DNA of 5,411 nt from Chloroflexota bacterium. GTDB lineage: Bacteria; Chloroflexota; UBA6077; JACQUR01. The notes under the pieces were generated by a model that was not told the DNA's origin, searched no databases, and saw only the letters and a list, made by a program, of their open reading frames with translations. Shown here in pieces: positions 3,216-5,411 of this stretch. The translations under genes were made by a program, and so were the position numbers. Each line of letters opens with the position of its first letter. The stretch's first letter is position 1. The stretch spans positions 1-5,411 of the forward strand of contig JACQUR010000076.1 in the NCBI GenBank assembly GCA_016210245.1. Direction: 5' to 3'.

Positions 3216-5411
3216 ATGCGTTCCAGTCCCTGGTTGCGCCGTCTCTCGGTCGTCGCCCTGGTGGGCCTCCTGGTCCAGGTGGTGAGCCTGCCCGCGCCCG
3301 TGGCTGGCCAGGTGGCCGACACTCCCACGCCCACCGTTCCGGCGCTGGCCACGCCGACGAACGCGCCCACCTCGACGGAGACTGCCACCGCCAGCGCAAC
3401 GCCGGCCTCGACCGCGACGGCCACGGCGACCGCGGCGACCGCGGCCCCCACGCCGACGCCCACGGCGACGAGCGCGCCCCCGGCAACGTCCACCCCCACC
3501 AGCACCTCGACCTCCGCGCCCACAGCGACGACCACGCCCCCGGCAACGTCCACCTCCACGGTGACCTCGACCTCCACGCCCTCGACGACCCCAACCGCTT
3601 CGGACACCCCGACGCCCACGCTGGCGCCGACCGGGACGGCCACCGCCAGCGCGACGAGCACTCCCACCGCCACGAGCACGCCGACTGCCACGGCCAGCGC
3701 CACCCTCGCCACGGCCACGCCAACTGCAACGCCCAGCGCCACGCTGGCCCCTGGCACCCCCAGGCCCACCGGCGTGCCCTGGGCCTGGGGCTCGAACAGC
3801 TACGGCCAACTGGGCGACGGCACGTACACCAGCCGCACCACCCCGGTCCAGGTGAGCGGCCTCAGCGGGGCGGTCGCTCTGGCGGCGGGCGACGATTACA
3901 GCCTGGCGCTCAAGAGTGATGGCACCGTCTGGGCCTGGGGCGGCAACTGGGACGGGCAACTGGGGGATGGCACCACCATCGACCACCTCACTCCCGTCCA
4001 GGTGAGCGGCCTGAGCGGGGTGATCGCCATCGCCGCCGGGGCGGGCGGCTCCCATAGCCTGGCCCTGAAGGGCGACGGCACCGTCTGGGCCTGGGGCGCG
4101 AACTGGTTCGGCCAACTGGGCGCCGCCACCACCACCACCTGCTCCAATGACGCCTGCAGCCCGACGCCCATCCAGGTGAGCGGCCCTTCGACCGGCTCAG
4201 GAGGACCCCTGAGCGGAGTGATCGCCATCGCGGCCGGCGACGGCCACAGCCTGGCGCTGAAGGGCGACGGCACCGTCTGGGCCTGGGGCGGCAACTACTC
4301 CGGCCAACTGGGTGCCAGCACGACCAGCCTCTGCGGTCCCTACAGTAACACCCCGTGCAGCCTCACCCCGGTCCAGGTGAGCGGCCCTTCGACCGGCTCA
4401 GGAGGACCGCTGAGCGGGATGGCCGCCATCGCGGCGAGCGGTGATTTCAGCCTGGCCCTGGCGGGCGACGGCACCGTCTGGGCCTGGGGCTACAACTACT
4501 ACGGCCAACTGGGCGACGGCACGTACGGCTCTGGCACCCAACGAACCAGCCCTGTCCAGGTGAGCGGGCTCAGCGGGGCGACCGCGATCGCCGCTGGGCG
4601 CTACCACGGCCTGGCGGTGAAGGGCGACGGCACCGCCTGGGCCTGGGGCGACAACTACTACGGCCAACTGGGCGACGGCACCAGGGTGACCTCCGGGTGC
4701 TACTGCCGGCCTACGCCTGTGCAGGTGAGCGGCCTCAGCGGGGCGATCGCGCTGGCGGGGGGCAACTACAACACCGTGGCGCTGAAGGGTGACGGCACCG
4801 TCTGGGCCTGGCCCTCCAACTACCTCACTCCAGTCCAGGTGAGCGGGCTGAGCGGAGCGATCGGCATCGCGGCGGGCTACGACCACAGCCTGGCGCTGAA
4901 GCTCGGCGATCCGCCGCCGACGGCCACGCCCACGGCCACCGCGACCGCCACTGCCACTCCGACCGCTACGTCCACGCCCAGGCCCACGGGCGTGCCCTGG
5001 GCCTGGGGCTACAACTACTACGGCCAGGTGGGCGACGGCACCACGGCGACCTCCGGATGCTACTGCCGGCCCGCGCCGGTCCAGGTGAGCGGCCTGAGCG
5101 CGGTGACCGCGCTCGCGGCGGGCGATTACCACAGCCTGGCGCTCAAGAACGACGGCACCGTCTGGGCCTGGGGCGCCAACTGGTACGGCCAACTGGGCGT
5201 CGGCGGCAACGCCGACCGCACCACCCCGGCCCAGGTGAGCGGTCCTTCGACTGGCTCAGGAGGACCCCTGAGCGGGGTGCGGGCGCTCGCGGCGGGCTAC
5301 GGCCACAGCCTGGCGCTCAAGAACGACGGCACCGTCTGGGCCTGGGGCTACAATGGCCTCGGCCAACTGGGCGACGGCACCACCACCCAGCGTTTGACCC
5401 CGGTCCAGGTG
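3216..5411 (+). CDS. Secreted RCC1-repeat (beta-propeller) protein with Thr/Ala/Pro-rich linkers, 3' end outside window
   Basis: An open frame of 732 codons without a stop, cut by the right edge. Residues 1-31 form a signal peptide: MRSSPWLRR, a hydrophobic core LSVVALVGLLVQVVSL, then a likely cleavage near PAPVAG. Residues 35-186 are a Thr/Ala/Pro/Ser linker of the kind found in cell-surface proteins, possibly glycosylated. Ten RCC1 units follow, each starting WAWG or a variant, then GQLGDGT, TPVQVSGLSG, an AIAAG-type strand and HSLALKxDGTV. Seven units (189 to about 563) make a count fitting one closed seven-bladed propeller. A second linker (about 564-592; PTATPTATATATATPTATS) and the repeated phrase TPRPTGVPWAWG introduce a second block with three units visible. 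Unit 7 lacks the GQLG strand (WAWPSNYLTPVQV). Units 3, 4, 6 and 8 carry Cys pairs in loops. Start support is AGGAGA five bases upstream. The upstream operator suggests response-regulator control. RCC1 folds bind proteins or other partners; no enzymatic motif or specific partner is visible. Confidence 0.93.
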   Translation, partial: MRSSPWLRRLSVVALVGLLVQVVSLPAPVAGQVADTPTPTVPALATPTNAPTSTETATASATPASTATATATAATAAPTPTPTATSAPPATSTPTSTSTSAPTATTTPPATSTSTVTSTSTPSTTPTASDTPTPTLAPTGTATASATSTPTATSTPTATASATLATATPTATPSATLAPGTPRPTGVPWAWGSNSYGQLGDGTYTSRTTPVQVSGLSGAVALAAGDDYSLALKSDGTVWAWGGNWDGQLGDGTTIDHLTPVQVSGLSGVIAIAAGAGGSHSLALKGDGTVWAWGANWFGQLGAATTTTCSNDACSPTPIQVSGPSTGSGGPLSGVIAIAAGDGHSLALKGDGTVWAWGGNYSGQLGASTTSLCGPYSNTPCSLTPVQVSGPSTGSGGPLSGMAAIAASGDFSLALAGDGTVWAWGYNYYGQLGDGTYGSGTQRTSPVQVSGLSGATAIAAGRYHGLAVKGDGTAWAWGDNYYGQLGDGTRVTSGCYCRPTPVQVSGLSGAIALAGGNYNTVALKGDGTVWAWPSNYLTPVQVSGLSGAIGIAAGYDHSLALKLGDPPPTATPTATATATATPTATSTPRPTGVPWAWGYNYYGQVGDGTTATSGCYCRPAPVQVSGLSAVTALAAGDYHSLALKNDGTVWAWGANWYGQLGVGGNADRTTPAQVSGPSTGSGGPLSGVRALAAGYGHSLALKNDGTVWAWGYNGLGQLGDGTTTQRLTPVQV
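3461..3580. repeat. 60-bp tandem duplication in the linker-coding region
   Basis: Positions 3461-3520 and 3521-3580 align base for base with about nine differences by eye. Both share CGCCCCCGGCAACGTCCACC and ACCTCGACCTCC. The duplication is in frame and adds 20 residues of the PPATST/TSTST type to the first linker. Confidence 0.75.
4184..4216. repeat. In-frame palindromic insertion repeat, copy 1
   Basis: A 33-bp element beginning CCCTTCGACCGGCTCAGG and ending CCCCTGAGCGG, lying in RCC1 unit 3. GCTCAGG and CCTGAGC form a perfect 7-bp inverted pair around six bases. Relative to a plain unit (GLSG) it adds eight residues (PSTGSGGP, 24 bp). The CCTTCGAC..GCTCAGG core resembles short dispersed intergenic repeats seen in many bacterial genomes. 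Confidence 0.75.
4385..4417. repeat. In-frame palindromic insertion repeat, copy 2
   Basis: The same 33-bp element as copy 1 with one base change (CCGCTGAGCGG in place of CCCCTGAGCGG), lying in RCC1 unit 4 at the same position within the unit and in the same frame. Confidence 0.75.
4998..5411 (+). repeat. Second RCC1 block: three units visible, third cut by the edge
   Basis: Units start at 4998, 5163 and 5337. Both blocks are preceded by nearly the same linker end (TPRPTGVPWAWG), which suggests that a linker-plus-propeller module was duplicated as a whole. Confidence 0.88.
5243..5275. repeat. In-frame palindromic insertion repeat, copy 3
   Basis: Third copy, in the second unit of the second RCC1 block, beginning TCCTTCGACTGGCTCAGG and ending CCCCTGAGCGG. 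Two bases differ from copy 1, and the encoded GPSTGSGGPLSG is unchanged. Confidence 0.75.

Larger units (their letters stand above)
3780..4910 (+). repeat. First RCC1 block: seven units
   Basis: Units start at the first Trp codon of WAW at 3780, 3930, 4086, 4278, 4479, 4638 and 4803, with lengths of 150, 156, 192, 201, 159 and 165 bp and a shortened seventh. DNA segments such as TCCAGGTGAGCGG and CACCGTCTGGGCCTGGGGC are identical or nearly so in most units, so the repeats are conserved at base level and not only in protein. Confidence 0.9.

Noticed and set aside
3062..3769. 235-codon open frame on the - strand, Val/Ala/Gly-rich and hydrophobic
   Set aside because: Its apparent VAVGV repeats are the reverse reading of Thr/Ala/Pro codons. 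They look like membrane segments only because of this composition.
3113..3919. 268-codon + strand frame with His/Asp-rich repeats that resemble metal-binding sequence
   Set aside because: It is a shifted reading of the Thr-rich linker and lacks a ribosome binding site, whereas the frame from 3216 has AGGAGA, a signal peptide and RCC1 units.
3051..4115. 354-codon open frame on the - strand, Gly/Arg-rich
   Set aside because: It mirrors the ACC/GCC/ACG-rich linker, which rarely gives stop codons on the other strand. It overlaps the leader, signal peptide and first RCC1 units of the real gene.
4398..5192. 264-codon open frame on the - strand with repeated PGPDGAV and AHLDR phrases
   Set aside because: The repeats are the antisense reading of the RCC1 units; no independent start signal or family match is seen.

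Overview
The window is GC-rich bacterial DNA with three genes, all on the + strand: a transmembrane Ser/Thr protein kinase, a sugar-phosphate isomerase/epimerase-type TIM barrel, and the 5' part of a large secreted RCC1-repeat protein that runs off the right edge. Heptamer repeat arrays between genes, a PASTA-type kinase, very high GC and a Thr/Ala/Pro-rich secreted repeat protein together suggest a filamentous Chloroflexota (Roseiflexaceae or Kouleothrix-like). This placement is an inference from style, not a database match.

Layout. Positions 2-22 hold three AAAATCC heptamers just before the kinase (41-1885). The kinase has a cytoplasmic catalytic domain with several degenerate motifs, one membrane helix, two PASTA repeats and a C-terminal F5/8 type C (discoidin-like) domain. 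The 233-bp gap 1886-2118 is almost entirely a pair of inverted heptamer arrays (13 AGWAGGC-type units, then about 9 units in the opposite orientation). They flank a short unique core with a promoter-like TACAAT. The second array runs into the Shine-Dalgarno sequence of the TIM-barrel gene (2119-2934), whose product carries Asn where the family normally has a metal-binding Asp.

The 281-bp gap 2935-3215 shows nothing clear up to about 3028. It then holds four TTARCH hexamers spaced exactly 11 bp apart, resembling a PhoB/PhoP-type operator, placed 9 bp before a -10-like TACACT. A near-palindrome follows at the expected transcription start, and a perfect 18-bp palindrome lies just before the Shine-Dalgarno of the third gene.

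The third gene (3216 to beyond 5411) stays open for 732 codons. It encodes a signal peptide, a roughly 150-residue Thr/Ala/Pro/Ser linker, seven RCC1 units (one full seven-bladed propeller by count), a second short Thr/Ala/Pro linker, and the first three units of a second RCC1 block. Three units carry the same in-frame 24-bp insertion that looks like a mobile-type palindromic intergenic repeat.

How the genes relate. The kinase and the RCC1 protein both act at or outside the cell surface, and the TIM barrel is a cytoplasmic carbohydrate enzyme. The two gaps carry their own promoter-like signals, so separate transcription units are more likely than one operon. A functional link between the genes is not shown by the sequence.
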